DNA of 64,000 nt from Diplonema papillatum (lineage: Eukaryota; Euglenozoa; Diplonemea; Diplonemida; Diplonemidae). The DNA is taken from the NCBI GenBank assembly GCA_030068145.1, contig JAPJBO010000463.1:1-64000 (forward strand). Direction: 5' to 3'. Below the pieces are notes generated by a model that had not been told where the DNA came from, did no database searches, and saw only the letters and a list, made by a program, of their open reading frames with translations. Position numbers and translations under genes: made by a program. Below, in pieces: positions 1-9,500 of the stretch. Within the stretch, counting starts at the first letter, position 1; the number at the start of each line of letters is the position of its first letter.

Positions 1-1
1 T

Positions 2-922
2 TGCAGAGCGCTGGGCAGGACGAGGAAGTTTACGGTCGAGGGGCCCCCTCTGGATATGACGGCGGATGAGGTCGTGAGGTCATTGGGGGAGCAGGGTTGG
101 CAGGCAGAGGCAAGGGAGGCGAGAGAAAGCAGGAGAGGAAGAGCAGTGTGGCTGGTCGAGGCACTGACAGCGCCGCCGGCAATGGACCTCGAAGTGCAGG
201 GGGAGCTTTGGCTCGTGAGTCAGTCGATGTCGGCCGGGGTGGCGCGGGGGTCGGTCTGGGACGGGTCTCGGTCTTTCATGAAAAAATGGGAGACGGGGCG
301 GAAGGAGGTCCAACCCGCTACGGGGCAGGGCAGGGTGTTTCGGAGAGAGGAGTTTCCGGTGTTGGGGAGTGCGGCGCAGCCGGGGAGCAAGGCGCGGGAA
401 GGTGCAAAAAACGACGGCGCAAAAAACGACAGAGGAGGGGGCTGGGGAAACATCCCTCCGGGAGCGGCCGGGGGTGCAGGGAGTTCGACGGTGGCGATGG
501 AAGAAATGCTCAAGGGACTCTTCGAGGGGCTCGCAACAAAGCTGACGGCGTGCTTAACCGGCAGAGGAGAGAGAGACACAGGGATGGGCGAAGTGGACAC
601 GACGAATGGGGCGGAGGTGGAGAGGCAGAGGGAGCAAATGGAAGAGATGCGGAAGGAAATGCGGCTCCTGAAGGAGGAAAACGAGGGGCTCAAAGCCAGC
701 CTGGAGGAAATGAAGGAGATAAGGAGAGAGCTCAGCGAACAACGGAGGGAGAACGAGGAGATTCGGGAGACCGTACGAGAGTTCAGGGAACAGGTGAAGC
801 CGGCGGCACACCAGAAAGGTGGCAAGGACGCGGAAATGGGCAGCCAAGCCTCCTCGGATGGGGAGGAAGGGACGAAGAGGAAGAAGCAGAAAGGTGGCAA
901 CGCCAAGGGGAAGCAGAAGTAG
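2..922 (+). CDS. LINE ORF1 protein, 5' end outside the window
   Basis: First open frame of a non-LTR retrotransposon; ORF1 proteins usually bind the element RNA. The frame is open back to the window edge, so the ATG at 56 (288 codons to the TAG at 920-922) is probably internal: the residues before it (RKFTVEGPPLDM...) read as continuous protein. Visible parts, numbered from that ATG: a compact N-terminal region of about 90 residues that could be an RNA-binding fold (not assignable by eye), a Gly/Ala/Asn linker with a repeated GAKND, a long Glu/Lys/Arg-rich coiled coil at about residues 200-250 with heptad-like spacing, and a basic tail ending in KGKQK. No CCHC knuckle is seen. The downstream RT frame is -1 relative to this frame and overlaps it. 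Family assignment rests on position ahead of the EN-RT frame and on the coiled coil. Confidence 0.7.
   Translation, partial: CRALGRTRKFTVEGPPLDMTADEVVRSLGEQGWQAEAREARESRRGRAVWLVEALTAPPAMDLEVQGELWLVSQSMSAGVARGSVWDGSRSFMKKWETGRKEVQPATGQGRVFRREEFPVLGSAAQPGSKAREGAKNDGAKNDRGGGWGNIPPGAAGGAGSSTVAMEEMLKGLFEGLATKLTACLTGRGERDTGMGEVDTTNGAEVERQREQMEEMRKEMRLLKEENEGLKASLEEMKEIRRELSEQRRENEEIRETVREFREQVKPAAHQKGGKDAEMGSQASSDGEEGTKRKKQKGGNAKGKQK
406..459 (+). promoter_or_regulatory. Candidate -1 ribosomal frameshift signal (two A_AAA_AAC heptamers plus stem)
   Basis: Two copies of AAAAAAC lie at 406-412 and 421-427. In the ORF1 frame both read GCA AAA AAC, the exact phase of an X_XXY_YYZ slippery heptamer. 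Six nucleotides after the second copy, GGAGGG (434-439) can pair with CCCTCC (454-459). A -1 slip moves ribosomes into the frame that continues without a stop to 6951. The layout is seen in the sequence; function is inferred. Termination at 922 followed by re-initiation at the ATG at 1054 is the main alternative. Confidence 0.4.
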
Positions 923-1049
923 ACGCACCGGAGCCCGTGGTCGTGCTAGCTCATAACGGCACAGTCGGGGGCGCAGCAGGTTCGCACCGCCCCCCTGCTG
1001 ACGGTCATCGTACGAACGGGGACGAGGGCTACTTTGGTGACGAATTCGA

Positions 1050-1915
1050 TGGGATGCGGCACTTGTTCTTCCGCGGCCTCCCGGCTGCTGGCAACCGCGT
1101 CGACGGCCAACGCGACAGGCGCGACGAGACCGTCACACCCGGCGGTAGGGGCCCCTCGGACGTGCTCTGTTTTGAAAGCGGGTTTATAAGGGTGCGGCAC
1201 TCATTCTACGGCGGCCTGCGCCGCCCCACTGCTGGCGGCGTGTTTTACTGTGGAAGCCGAATTGAAGCGGTGCAGCACGCATTCTACGGCGGCCTGCACC
1301 GCCCTGCTGGCGACGACTTTTATTCGGGAAGCTGGTCAGCAGGGGGGCGACACTCGTTTTACGGCGGCCTGCATCGCCCCCCTGTTGGCAACGGGTTCTA
1401 CTTGGGAAGCCGGTTTAAGGGGGTGCGGCACGCATTCTGCGGCGGCCTGCACCGCCCTGTTGGTGGCGTGTTCTACTCGAGAAGCAGGTCGGCAGGGGGG
1501 CGGCACTCATGCTACGGCGGCCTGCACCGCCCCACCGCTGGCGACGTGTTTTACTGTGGAAGTCGGATTAAAACGGTGCAACACGCGTTCTACGGCGGCC
1601 TGCACCGCCCGGTTGGCGACGTGTTTTACTTGGGAAGCAGGACAGCAGGGGGGCGACACTCGTTTTACGGCGGCCTGCATCGCCCCCCTGTTGGCGACGT
1701 GTTCTACTTGGGAAGCCGGTTTGAAGGGGTGCGGCACGCATTCTGTGGCGGCCTGCAACGCCCTGTGGGCGGCGCGTTTTACTTGGGAAGCAGGTCAGCA
1801 GGGGGGCGACGCTCATGCTACGGCGGCCCGCATCGCCCCCCTGTGGACGACGTGTCCCACTTTGGAAGCAGGTTTGAGGGGAAGCGGCACCCATTCTTCG
1901 GCGGCCTCCCTGTCG
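1050..1915 (+). repeat. In-frame tandem repeat of about 26 residues (RHSFYGGLHRP...VFYxGSR)
   Basis: About eleven diverged units of 75-81 bp encode R-H-(S/A)-F-Y-G-G-L-H-R-P followed by (V)G-D-V-F-Y-x-G-S-R. Four consecutive unit types recur in the same order twice (about 1245-1550 and 1551-1855), a higher-order repeat near 306 bp. The units are rich in Gly, Arg, His and aromatic residues. The block lies between ORF1 and the 2A motif, so ribosome skipping would release it from the enzymatic part. No known domain was recognised. Confidence 0.85.
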
Positions 1916-4900
1916 ACGGCAGCCACGTCAGACACGGCACGACTCTCGCAGCCGACAACGATGACCCCAATCCCGAAGAGGGGTTACACAAGGACGTCGG
2001 AAGGGGATCTCTGCTGACGTGCGGGGATGTGCACGAGAATCCGGGACCGGCGGTGACAGGGCTGATCGCCGCCTCCGCCAATGTCACGTCCTTGCTCGCG
2101 CACCCAGAAGTCCACACAATGGAAGCCTGGGGAAGGAAGGTGGATTTGCTGGCTTTGCAAGAGGTGAGGGTGTGCGAGAGGGACAGGGCCCAGGCGGAGG
2201 GGGAAGCCCGAAGTAGAGGGAAGAGGCTGGTTTGGGGACGCATGCAGGGCCAGACTCGGATAAAGACGGCTTTGCGGACGGAGTACGGGGGAGTAGCGTT
2301 CTCCGCGGCGACCGAACTGCCCGCGCGCGCGGTTCCGCCGGGGGAACTGACGAAGCGACATTGGGAGAAGGGTAGATTTGCGCACGCACAGGTGGCGTAC
2401 GGGGACGGGAGGAGGAGCCTCTCCATGATGTCGATCTACGGGGTCGTGTCAGATGAGGACGCAACGGAGGAGATCCTGGCGGATACCCTCAGCTACGCGG
2501 CCACCCTAGGAGACGTGCCAATTCTCATCGCGGGGGACTTCAACGTCGAGCCCGAGGAAAGCCCGATTTTGAACGCAGCCGTCCAATCCGGGAAGTGGGT
2601 CGATGTCGGCAGTACGTGGGCCAAGCAGTACGCCCAACAACCTGCGGCCACGTGCATGGCGTCGAAGAAAGGAAGGCGTATAGACGCGATATTCGCGAAC
2701 TCGGTGGCGGCAGTGGCGATATCGGGGGTGAACGTACTGACAGCCGAGTCGATACCGACTCACAGGCCAGTCGTGGTGAGGCTGGATCTCGAGCGGTTGG
2801 AGCAGCGCTACCCGCAACTGAAGCTACCGAGGGCCTTCCCTGTCGCAGATTGGAGCGCGATGGACCCCGAGGAGGAATTCGGCATGGCGGAGAAATGGGC
2901 CAAGGAAGCTGCACACCGGTATCGAGCCGCGCAGGGGGTCGACGCGAAATGGAAGACGGTGTGCGATGCTGCAGAACAGTACCTGCTGGAGAGGAGTGGA
3001 GGGCTACTGGAGAAGCCGCGCCAATACGTCGGGAGAGGGCAGCAGGCGGGAGAGTGCGTGCGCAGCCCTGCGGCGAGGCAAGTTGACGGAGAGGCGGATG
3101 CGGATGACCGGGACACGAGGGCGAGACTCGGCTCCTGCAGAAGACTCGAGGAGCTGGTGCGGCTGGGAGAGAAGCGGGACACCTGCGGCCAGCCGAGCAC
3201 GGAGGAGATGAGAGTGTGGAGAAAAGCCCGCAGGGCGGGCGTCAAGCACGTTGATTCGCGCCTGTGGGAGGAGGCGAACCCGCCTGCACTGCCTGAGCTG
3301 CAGGCGCTCTGCGGCATGTTGAAGAAGGAGCACGAAAGGACGCGGGCGGCGAGGAGAACAAAAAGGCTGGAAACGTGGAGGGGGGAGATGCGTCGGGCGA
3401 TCGACGACAACCCCAAGCGTGTCTACGACTGGTGCAAGCAGCCGGAGAGGCACAGCACCCTGTTCGTCGAGAGGGGAGATGGGTCGGTGACCGCCGATCT
3501 CCATGAGATGGATGAGATCCTGCGAGGCGAGAAGGCGTGGGGAGGCGTGTTCCAGATGTACAAGGAGGTACGGGAGCCGAAGTGGGAGGACTTCGTGCGA
3601 AGGTATGGCAAGTACGTGAAGAGGGGAGCTTGCGAGGACCGCCCGTTGACCGGAGAAGACCTGAGCGCGACGCTGAAGAAGATGAAGGCGCGGAAAGCCG
3701 GGGGGATGGACGGCTGGCGAGTGTGCGAGTTGAAGACGCTGCCGGTGCCTCTCCTCGACGTGATTGCGCTGGCGCTGAACGACGTGGAGGGGGCCGGCAG
3801 CTGGCCCGAGGTGGTGGCGCAGGCGCTGGTGGTGTTGATCCCGAAGGGGGAGGGTCCGCAGCCTCTCGAGCAACGCCCGATCACGATAACGAGCGTTATG
3901 TACCGCCTCTGGGCGGCGACGCGCCTCCGTTTCGTGAGGGAATGGCAAGAATCGTGGGCGCACCCCGATCAACGCGGTTTCAGGAAGAAGGGAAGGACGC
4001 AGGAGGTGTACTGGCTCTTGGCGGCGAAGATGGAAGCGGCTCTGCTGAACGACGAGGATCTTTTCGCCGTGGCGTTCGACTACAGCAAATGTTTTGACCG
4101 CATACCGCAGGAGGTCATGTTGAAGCTTGTGGAAGACATGGGACTGCCGCCATCAGTGTTGAATGCAGTGCGGGGCATGTACCGCCAGCTGAGGCGACGG
4201 TTCAAGCTTCCGGCGGGGCTGGGGAAGGAGTTCAAGGCGACGAACGGGATTCTGCAGGGCTGTCCGCTGAGCGTAATCTTCCTGAACGCGCTCGTGTCGG
4301 TCTGGATGTATCTCGTTGAAGAGGAGGTCCCGGGGGCCGAACCGCAAGCATTTGCGGATGACACCGAGGTCGTGACGAGGACGAAGCCGGATTTGACGCG
4401 GGCAGTGGCTCTGACGGAGGAGTTTTGCGGCGACACGGGTCAGCGACCCAACGCCCGCAAGAGCAAATGGACGGTAGTGAGGGCTAAGCGTCCGCCGGAC
4501 GAGGAGGAGGGCGGTAGGAAGAGAAAGCGGGAGAGCGAAGCCGAGGCCAACCCTCGGATAGCCGGCCAGGAGGTCGAGAAGGTGGCGTGGTTGAAGTGCT
4601 TGGGGGCAGGTTTGGGTACCGACGGAGGCGCCCAGAAGGTCTTGTCGAGCAGGTTGGACGAGGCGTCCAAAATCGCGAAGAGGGCGGGCAAGTTACCCCT
4701 GCCGCAGGAGAAGAAGGAGAGGATCTACGCTTCGGTCGTGATCCCGAAGGCAATTTACGGGGTAGAGGTACAGGAGCCGGAGAAGAAGTGGCTCGCACAG
4801 TTGACAGCTGCAATTGAAAGGGGACTTGCAGGTAGGGATAGGCGGGGACGTTGCGCCGCGATTAGCCTCTCGCTCGTGAGGAAGGGTCACTTGGTGGATC

Positions 4901-6951
4901 CACCGGTGGCCGTGCACTACCGACGAGTCATGACGTGGATGGCGCTGATGAAGGACTCGGAGAGGTGTAGGGCGCACATGCAAGCGGCGGCCCGCGTCTT
5001 TCCCTGCCCGAGCACCTCGGGGCCGGTACACTTGCTTGACGGGACGTTAGAGGCCATGAAGTGGCAAAGGACGGGACCGTGGTCGATCCGAATTCCCGAC
5101 GACCATACAGACGAGACGGAGACGGGCGACGGGCGAGGGAAGGAAGTCGATCTGAGGACACTGGACGACCTCAAGGAGCTGGGGCACCTGGCGCGCGAAG
5201 CCCTGAGGCTCTGGCGGTGGCGGAACATCGACAGGAAGAACCTGGAAGGGATTGGTGAGGGCGTGGACCGCAACGCAACGCTGCGACTGCTGGAAGTAGG
5301 GCGCGGGAAAGGGGAGGCTAGGGAAGAGCGCGGAGCGACTGCCGTCAACCTTAGCGCGTATGAACGAGGTGTGCTCAGGCACATCATGGCGGATGCAGTG
5401 CTGCCGCAGACGCGGTTGCACCAACGGAAGATGCAACCGAGCGCAACGTGCAAGTACTGCGGAAAGGAAGACGAGGACCACCTACACATGTGGTGGCGAT
5501 GTGGAGAGTGGGACGCCATACGAACGACGTATGCGGTAACCGCGCTAGAATGGCAGAAATGGCCGAAGTGTATGTCCGTTTGCGGGATCAAACCGAAGAA
5601 AGAGAGAGGAGGTGAAGGAGCAGGGGCATGGGTCTGCAGGGGCTTGACGCGCCAACTTGTCAACAGTGTGCAGGGCATGATGGTCCAGATCACCCTGGAG
5701 AGGCAGAGGAGGGACAAGAAGCCGGTGCAGCGGGAAAGCGACGGACGTGGGCTTGCATATCCTTGGGAGTGGGCGCCGCAGGAGACGGAAGTGATCCAGA
5801 ATTCACTGGCGGACTACATGCCCAGAAACTGGAAGCATGGAAGGGCGCTATACTTAGCGCTGGCGCAATGGCTGGCGACACTGCGTTGGGCCAAGAGCGA
5901 GGAAGAGATGGCGGTGACGTTCATAGAACTCGCCGTGGACTTTGAAGTCGAATCCGGAATGGACCTGCCGCGACGCGGACAGAAGGCGGTTGGGCCGGAA
6001 GACGCAGAGGACGGAGAGGAGGACGCAGGCCAGAAAAGGGAAGCGCATGGAGGAGCTGCGCTCGCGGGAAAAATGAGGACGCTGTTGGGGATGCTCAAGA
6101 CGCTCCAAGGAACCCACGATGGGGAGCTTTTGCCGGCAAGAAAGAAATCAATAGGTTGGCTGCGGCGGCTCGGCGCGTCAGGACGGTGGACGGAGGGTCT
6201 GGAGAGGCGCTGTATCCTGGGCAGAGATACCCTGCAAGCGCTACGAGGGCTCGAGGTGTCGGCAGGAGAGTACACGAAGGCAGAACACGGAAAGGTACAA
6301 ACAGAGCGCAGGGAAGACGGGGAGAGACTAGGAAAATTCGATTTCAAAAAGTGGTACCCATCGGACGAGGAAAGGGGGCGACGGGCCCAGAAGTGGTTCA
6401 CCTTAGCGGAACAGGAGAATCAGGCGGGACGAGGAGGGAGGAGCTCGAAGAGGAACACCGCCCAGGGCAAGGAAGTGTCAAGAGGTGCGCCGGAGGCAGA
6501 GGGCGCGAACCAGGATACGAAGGCGGAACAGCGCGCACGAGGACGACCGGCTCTGAAGAGGCCCGCGCCGCAAGCGACGCGGGCGGCACGGAGTGCCAAG
6601 CAACGTAAGAAGGAAGACGAGGAGATCCAGACAGCACAGCAGGACGCCCGAGCTGAGGCGGCCGACGGACCACAGAGGCGAAAGGCAGAACAGGAAAGGC
6701 AGGCGCGGTCGGTACGAGAAGCGGCAATCGCGGATAAGGCAACGAGTACAGAGCAGCCGTCGCGCAGAAGAGCAGTAAAGCGACCCGCGTCGCAGGTGGC
6801 ACAAAACGTAGGAGCCCGTGCGGCAGGGAGTGGAGACGAGGTGATGCAAGACGAAGGGGAAGCGCGAAGCCCCCAGCCCGGACGGACCAACAAGACGCAG
6901 GACCAGGCGACCAAAAGAAGGAGGGGGACGCGACCCAGAGACCCGGGCTAA
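1054..6951 (+). CDS. LINE ORF2 polyprotein: repeat domain, 2A, AP-endonuclease, reverse transcriptase, CCHC
   Basis: Replication protein of a non-LTR retrotransposon: it nicks DNA and reverse-transcribes the element RNA at the nick. The frame is open from position 70; 1054 is the first ATG after the ORF1 stop and is used here as a provisional start (1965 aa), since entry by frameshift from ORF1 is also possible. Domains by residue: about 1-290 FYGGLHRP-type tandem repeats; 316-332 2A-like GRGSLLTCGDVHENPGP; about 333-580 endonuclease/exonuclease/phosphatase fold with SANVTSL, LQEVR, GDFNVEP, RIDAIFAN and THRP; about 870-1145 reverse transcriptase with motif A AFDYSKCFDR (Asp at nt 4078), motif B NGILQGCPLS and catalytic FADD (4351-4362); 1466-1483 knuckle CKYCGKEDEDHLHMWWRC. 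The last 250 residues are Arg/Lys/Ala-rich with two RPALKRPAPQ-like motifs. No RNase H domain was recognised. No internal stop or frameshift is seen, so the copy could be recent or active. Clade cannot be fixed by eye. Confidence 0.9.
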   Translation: MRHLFFRGLPAAGNRVDGQRDRRDETVTPGGRGPSDVLCFESGFIRVRHSFYGGLRRPTAGGVFYCGSRIEAVQHAFYGGLHRPAGDDFYSGSWSAGGRHSFYGGLHRPPVGNGFYLGSRFKGVRHAFCGGLHRPVGGVFYSRSRSAGGRHSCYGGLHRPTAGDVFYCGSRIKTVQHAFYGGLHRPVGDVFYLGSRTAGGRHSFYGGLHRPPVGDVFYLGSRFEGVRHAFCGGLQRPVGGAFYLGSRSAGGRRSCYGGPHRPPVDDVSHFGSRFEGKRHPFFGGLPVDGSHVRHGTTLAADNDDPNPEEGLHKDVGRGSLLTCGDVHENPGPAVTGLIAASANVTSLLAHPEVHTMEAWGRKVDLLALQEVRVCERDRAQAEGEARSRGKRLVWGRMQGQTRIKTALRTEYGGVAFSAATELPARAVPPGELTKRHWEKGRFAHAQVAYGDGRRSLSMMSIYGVVSDEDATEEILADTLSYAATLGDVPILIAGDFNVEPEESPILNAAVQSGKWVDVGSTWAKQYAQQPAATCMASKKGRRIDAIFANSVAAVAISGVNVLTAESIPTHRPVVVRLDLERLEQRYPQLKLPRAFPVADWSAMDPEEEFGMAEKWAKEAAHRYRAAQGVDAKWKTVCDAAEQYLLERSGGLLEKPRQYVGRGQQAGECVRSPAARQVDGEADADDRDTRARLGSCRRLEELVRLGEKRDTCGQPSTEEMRVWRKARRAGVKHVDSRLWEEANPPALPELQALCGMLKKEHERTRAARRTKRLETWRGEMRRAIDDNPKRVYDWCKQPERHSTLFVERGDGSVTADLHEMDEILRGEKAWGGVFQMYKEVREPKWEDFVRRYGKYVKRGACEDRPLTGEDLSATLKKMKARKAGGMDGWRVCELKTLPVPLLDVIALALNDVEGAGSWPEVVAQALVVLIPKGEGPQPLEQRPITITSVMYRLWAATRLRFVREWQESWAHPDQRGFRKKGRTQEVYWLLAAKMEAALLNDEDLFAVAFDYSKCFDRIPQEVMLKLVEDMGLPPSVLNAVRGMYRQLRRRFKLPAGLGKEFKATNGILQGCPLSVIFLNALVSVWMYLVEEEVPGAEPQAFADDTEVVTRTKPDLTRAVALTEEFCGDTGQRPNARKSKWTVVRAKRPPDEEEGGRKRKRESEAEANPRIAGQEVEKVAWLKCLGAGLGTDGGAQKVLSSRLDEASKIAKRAGKLPLPQEKKERIYASVVIPKAIYGVEVQEPEKKWLAQLTAAIERGLAGRDRRGRCAAISLSLVRKGHLVDPPVAVHYRRVMTWMALMKDSERCRAHMQAAARVFPCPSTSGPVHLLDGTLEAMKWQRTGPWSIRIPDDHTDETETGDGRGKEVDLRTLDDLKELGHLAREALRLWRWRNIDRKNLEGIGEGVDRNATLRLLEVGRGKGEAREERGATAVNLSAYERGVLRHIMADAVLPQTRLHQRKMQPSATCKYCGKEDEDHLHMWWRCGEWDAIRTTYAVTALEWQKWPKCMSVCGIKPKKERGGEGAGAWVCRGLTRQLVNSVQGMMVQITLERQRRDKKPVQRESDGRGLAYPWEWAPQETEVIQNSLADYMPRNWKHGRALYLALAQWLATLRWAKSEEEMAVTFIELAVDFEVESGMDLPRRGQKAVGPEDAEDGEEDAGQKREAHGGAALAGKMRTLLGMLKTLQGTHDGELLPARKKSIGWLRRLGASGRWTEGLERRCILGRDTLQALRGLEVSAGEYTKAEHGKVQTERREDGERLGKFDFKKWYPSDEERGRRAQKWFTLAEQENQAGRGGRSSKRNTAQGKEVSRGAPEAEGANQDTKAEQRARGRPALKRPAPQATRAARSAKQRKKEDEEIQTAQQDARAEAADGPQRRKAEQERQARSVREAAIADKATSTEQPSRRRAVKRPASQVAQNVGARAAGSGDEVMQDEGEARSPQPGRTNKTQDQATKRRRGTRPRDPG
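1999..2049 (+). other. 2A-like ribosome-skipping peptide
   Basis: Encodes GRGSLLTCGDVHENPGP immediately before the endonuclease. It carries the C-terminal NPGP at which 2A peptides make the ribosome skip the Gly-Pro bond (between codons 2044 and 2047). The usual Glu of D-V-E-x-NPGP is His here. 2A-like motifs are established in trypanosome and animal non-LTR elements; activity of the His form in this copy is inferred. Confidence 0.8.
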
Positions 6952-7606
6952 GTAGCTTGGAACTAGTGCGATGGACCTTTCTTCGGAGGGGCTCACGCAC
7001 TCAAAGATCGACTTATACGCATTGCACACGCACGGAAGACAATACTGGTCACCGGGGTGTATCTGGTACCTAACCCCAACGCACGTTGAGCTTGAACAAA
7101 AATAGAAAACTGGACTTGAACGAAAAGGTTCGGCGGTGGATTCATAGGGCTGCCACGACATAGCAGCTCAGGGCAGGGTATCTGCAGCTTGCGGTAGCAC
7201 GCTACACGACACAGGCCACTACGAAAGCTGGCGCTGACGTCAAGGACTCGAGGGGGCGGCACGTTACGAAGCCGTACCTCATTGAGTCGCTTGTCAATGC
7301 CTCCTACGAAGCCCCACCATCCCCAACTCTCAGGAAAGTCTTTTGAGTAAAAATACATAGGTTTGGGCAGTGTTGTTTTCCTTCTTCGGTTCATGCTGTC
7401 ACTATTTTTGGGGTTGTCACCTAAAAAGAAGAACACCGGTACCAAACGGTGTCCACCCTGAGTCCAAAAATTGGGCACTCGTAAAAAGGCCTTTTCGGGG
7501 CACTTCAGCAGCCAAAAAGCATGTTTTAGGCATTTCTATACGGTTCTGGGGCGGTTTACCAAATTTTATTGCCTTTTAGGAGCCCCTATGTGGTTCCCAA
7601 AAAAAT
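6952..7606. other. LINE 3' UTR and unassigned flank
   Basis: Follows the TAA at 6949-6951. There is no poly(A) tail or clear 3' boundary, and no ORF worth reporting. The 3' end of the element cannot be placed without another full copy. Confidence 0.4.
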
Positions 7607-8975
7607 GACCTATTTTGACAGCTTTTGACCCCCCCTAGGGCTATGTAGGATGGAAACGTTGGAAACGTTTCCGTTTCCGTTTCCGTTTCCGTTTCCTTCT
7701 TTTTGGCGGTGGATGGAAACGCCGTTTCTTTTCAAAAGAAACGGCTGGTATGCCACTAGTATACTGGCTGAAGGTCCGACCGGAAATGTGTGTCGAACGG
7801 CGGACCCCGCAATCCAGTGGGAAACCATGGACAAGGTGGCTTTGAAAAAGAGGGAGGAAAGAAGCATAAGAGTTGCGACCGCGTGGAGCAGACGCAACCA
7901 CACGCATCCGGTTGTGATGACTTTGAGGTCTGCAGCTCTTTATACCAATGGCTGTTGTAGCGACGATGCTCTGTTATGCGAGGCCGTTGGCCAACGCGCT
8001 GAAGACGATCGGGAAAGCACATCCGCTTCCAATAATAGGCTATACAGATACGGTCGTTCAGGACAGCGGGAGCACCGCCGCGCCACAGGCTACAAGACCG
8101 GGGTTTTTCGGCGGCGTAAGACAAAGAGGGAGTGCAATCAGCATCAGGAGGTGAGAAGGGCACACGTATGCCGGGGCAATGTTGAACCCGCCAGAAAAGC
8201 GATGGCCACGCAGTAACGTGTGCGCTTAAACATCGCTTGCCACAGTGCACCTTGCATATGACGACGGGTGGCAACCGTCACCGGAAGGGGCACCATCGGG
8301 CGGTGTTGTCGGAGCATAGACAGCGACGGCAGGAAGAACCCCACCGACAATGCAGAAGAGGACGGCAGATTCAAAAAGCCCCACTCGGCACGGCTGCCGA
8401 TACAAGTAAACATGAGAACGTGGGTTGGAAGCAGCAGAGGACGAAGTGGTAGGCACAGAAGAGTGGAATCTGGTGTCAGAAAACCTCAGCATCCGCATGT
8501 GACGACATTCTGCATCATTAGCTTGTGGTTACCTATTTGCTCGTGTCAGATCGCCGATGAAAGAAAGCGGTGAGCATCAGCGACTGCTCTGCACAAACGA
8601 GACCGCGACGACACACAAGAAGGGGCCGAGCCAAGTCGAAGAACAGCCCAGGAAGGGCCCTGAAGAGTCAGAGAGCCCGCCAGAAGACGGAGGAAGAGAA
8701 GTGCCCGCTAGTAGATCAAAAGAAGAAGGTGATCCCGCCCTCTGAAAGGAAAGCCAAAATTTGGCTGGAAACGGACACCTGACGGACACACAGAAGGACC
8801 CGCGAAGTGGTATCCTATAGGACCCCTCAGCATGACCTTCCGGCGTTTCTTTTAAAAGAAACGGAAACGTTTCCGTTTCCGTTTCCGTTTCCGTTTCCAT
8901 ATTTCGAAAAAACTAAAAGAAACGGCGTTTCCATCCAACTTAGCCCTAGGGGGGGGGGGTCGTCAAATAACTGTT
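7607..8975. mobile_element. DNA-transposon-like element with TIRs and subterminal TTTCCG arrays
   Basis: The ends are inverted copies: CTATTTTGAC...CCCCCCTAGGGCTATGTAGG at the left and its complement, with small indels, around 8920-8975. Just inside each end is an inverted array of the hexamer GTTTCC (7667-7696 and 8869-8898). Interior ORFs on both strands show no recognisable transposase. The architecture matches the elements at 26698 and 29031, so a non-autonomous Mutator-like element is a reasonable guess. Exact ends and target duplication were not resolved. Confidence 0.6.
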
Positions 8976-9171
8976 ATATTATTCGACCCCCCTTTAAGAC
9001 GAGTCTTTACACTGTTTTTCCCATGACTGGTGCACTGTTTACAACCCCTGGCTGGGCGTGTCTTTACCAGTCATGCCTCGCTACTGCAGGCGGGTCAAGA
9101 TTCTTCCCCCTCTCCTTGGGCCTACACCATTTTTTGTTTTGTGGTACCGTCAGTGTGCGCGCGATCAGCCG

Positions 9172-9500
9172 GCTTGCCGGCTGATTAAATTTCGAGCCTT
9201 TTTTTACCGGCAGACCCGCACAAAATCAGCCGATTTTCAACAGCGTAAGCTTTGGCTATGCCGCCCATGGAGCGGAATCAGCTTGATGCACCGGCAAGAT
9301 GTTGTCGTAAAACCCTTTCTAATCGGCAGACCTTCCAAAAAAAAGCCGGCTGATTAAATTTCGAGCCTTTTTTTACCGGCAAGACTCGCACAAGATCAGT
9401 CGATTTTCAACAGTGTAAGCTTTGGCTATGCCGCCCATGGAGCGGAATCAGCTTGATGCACCGGCAAGATGTTGTCGTAAAACCCTTTCTGATCGGCAGC
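9172..9500. repeat. Two tandem copies of a unit of about 170 bp
   Basis: The stretch from GCTGATTAAATTTCGAGCC through CCGCCCATGGAGCGG to AAAACCCTTTCT occurs at about 9180-9320 and again 169-170 bp later with few changes. Flanking GCCGGCTTGCCGGC and, at 9616-9635, GCCGGCTGAATATCAGCCGG are palindromic. A related end sequence recurs near 19640-19690, so this is probably part of a larger mobile element. Confidence 0.6.

Noticed and set aside
97..1053. The 5' part of the RT frame upstream of the ORF1 stop as a normal start of ORF2
   Set aside because: It has no ATG start at 97 (the codon is TTG), and the sequence is the shifted reading of ORF1. It is kept only as possible frameshift product.
2506..6400. 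Long minus-strand frames opposite the LINE (for example 3004-3972)
   Set aside because: They are shadows of a GC-rich coding strand, with no family features.
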